Source of the DNA: Zhengella mangrovi
Lineage (GTDB): Bacteria > Pseudomonadota > Alphaproteobacteria > Rhizobiales > Rhizobiaceae
NCBI RefSeq assembly: GCF_002727065.1
Contig: NZ_PDVP01000012.1
Coordinates: 1-64,000 of the forward strand
Reading direction: 5' to 3'
Length of the DNA stretch: 64,000 nt
Each line of letters begins with the position of its first letter. Within the stretch, counting starts at the first letter, position 1. The notes under the pieces are model-generated. The model had not been told where the DNA came from, did not search any database, and worked only from the letters and a program-made list of their open reading frames with translations. Positions 63,259-64,000 of the stretch are shown piece by piece. A program made the position numbers and the translations under genes.

Positions 63259-64000
63259 CGGTCGCGCTGCTGATTGCCCTCTTCTTCCTTCTGATCGCCA
63301 TTGGCGCACCGGTCGCCGTGGCGCTGGGCGGCGCGGTTGTCGTCACCTCGATGATCCTGGATCCGGTCCCGCTGGCTGTGATCGGCCAGAAGATCTTTTC
63401 CAATCTCGACCACTACGCGCTGATGGCCGTGCCGTTCTTTTTCTTCGCCTCCGCGCTGATGGAGACGGGCGGCCTGGTGCGTCGCCTCATCAACCTGGCC
63501 AATGCCCTGGTCGGGCACTGGACCGGCGGCCTCGGCGTCACGACGGTGCTGAGTTGCGTCTTCTTCGCTGCCATTTCCGGGTCCAGTCCGGCCACGGTCG
63601 CCGGCATCGGACGGATCATGTACCCGGCGCTGGTCCGCGACGGCTATTCGTCGCGCTATGCGCTGGGCGCGCTGGTGACGGCCGGGTCCATCGGCATCCT
63701 GATCCCGCCCTCGATTCCGCTGATCATCTATGGCTTCGTGACCGAGACCTCGGTGACCCGGCTCTTCCTGGCCGGCGTGCTTCCGGGACTGGTCTACGCC
63801 GGCGGCATGATGCTCATGGCCTGGTATCTCGCCAGTCGCGAAGGCGTTCCGCGCCAGGTCCGCAAGTCGTGGGCCGAGCGGCGCGCACCGGTCGTGTCGG
63901 CCCTTCCGGCCCTGGCGCTGCCGGTGATGATCCTGATCGGGATCTACGGCATCCCGTCCTTCTCGCTGTTCGGGTTCGAACACGACGGCGGTGCGATCTT
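63255..64000 (+). CDS. TRAP transporter large permease (DctM family), 3' truncated by window
   Basis: The first 248 codons of a DctM-like protein are present. The frame is open from ATG 63255 to the window edge. Features: ALMAVPFFFFASALMETGGLVRRL, CVFFAAISGSSPATVAGIGRIMYPAL, and GSIGILIPPSIPLIIYGFVTETSVTRLFLAGVLPGL. Together with the DctQ subunit it would import the acid metabolised by the preceding hydratase and dehydrogenase. Confidence 0.9.
   Translation, partial: MTVALLIALFFLLIAIGAPVAVALGGAVVVTSMILDPVPLAVIGQKIFSNLDHYALMAVPFFFFASALMETGGLVRRLINLANALVGHWTGGLGVTTVLSCVFFAAISGSSPATVAGIGRIMYPALVRDGYSSRYALGALVTAGSIGILIPPSIPLIIYGFVTETSVTRLFLAGVLPGLVYAGGMMLMAWYLASREGVPRQVRKSWAERRAPVVSALPALALPVMILIGIYGIPSFSLFGFEHDGGAI

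Overview
The window is GC-rich and tightly packed, and it reads as chromosomal DNA of an alphaproteobacterium. The best guess is Hyphomicrobiales (Rhizobiales). The left end carries the conserved order glmS, DUF502 gene, recG, sdhE, mfd, and the rest is dense with ABC, TRAP and acyl-CoA catabolic operons typical of soil or marine alphaproteobacteria. No genus is claimed. I saw no tRNA, rRNA, insertion sequence, phage gene or CRISPR array.

Layout. (1) 1-9271: housekeeping: end of glmS, a DUF502 membrane protein, recG, sdhE, mfd, then an M20 amidohydrolase and a DUF423 protein. (2) 9451-17041: a TetR regulator divergent from a three-subunit molybdenum hydroxylase (FAD, 2Fe-2S and Mo subunits) followed by a DctPQM TRAP importer; a perfect dyad lies between regulator and operon. 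(3) 17325-29106: an organic-acid CoA-activation and beta-oxidation operon with a two-subunit acyl-CoA dehydrogenase, a crotonase, a complete Liv-type ABC importer, two acyl-CoA ligases and a TetR regulator; a perfect -35 box and a TetR-like dyad precede it. (4) 29138-36523: a reverse-strand Rbs-type ABC importer plus an SMP-30 lactonase, divergent from a GAF histidine kinase and LuxR-type response regulator.

(5) 36619-53427 is the most unusual region. An IclR regulator faces a roughly 16-kb, 13-gene operon: SCP2-like protein, alpha/beta hydrolase, AttM/BlcC-type metallo-beta-lactamase lactonase, a second Rbs-type ABC importer with enlarged subunits, a seven-helix microbial-opsin-like protein, a long flotillin, a small membrane protein, a sodium:solute symporter, an iron alcohol dehydrogenase and a succinate-semialdehyde-type dehydrogenase. 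The regulator, lactonase, alcohol dehydrogenase and aldehyde dehydrogenase are the same four families that make up the Agrobacterium blc (att) gamma-butyrolactone operon, here with a membrane module inserted. The opsin-like protein has Arg where the retinal Schiff-base Lys should be, and it also lacks the proton acceptor, the proton donor and the helix-C Arg. It is therefore unlikely to be a light-driven pump, and it is the main discovery candidate.

(6) 53490-57807: LysR regulator, EamA exporter, DsbA-like oxidoreductase and WrbA-like flavoprotein on the minus strand, with a LysR-type dyad upstream of wrbA; then a 5-formyltetrahydrofolate cyclo-ligase-like gene. (7) 57872-64000: a GntR regulator with two winged helices before its FCD domain, divergent from an aconitase-family hydratase, a beta-decarboxylating dehydrogenase and a TRAP permease pair that runs off the window. 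Their intergenic region holds a 15-bp palindrome and an AT-rich array of five heptamers.

All four solute-binding-protein genes in the window are followed immediately by a GC-rich stem-loop with no U-tract. Functions come from family motifs read by eye; no database search was run.
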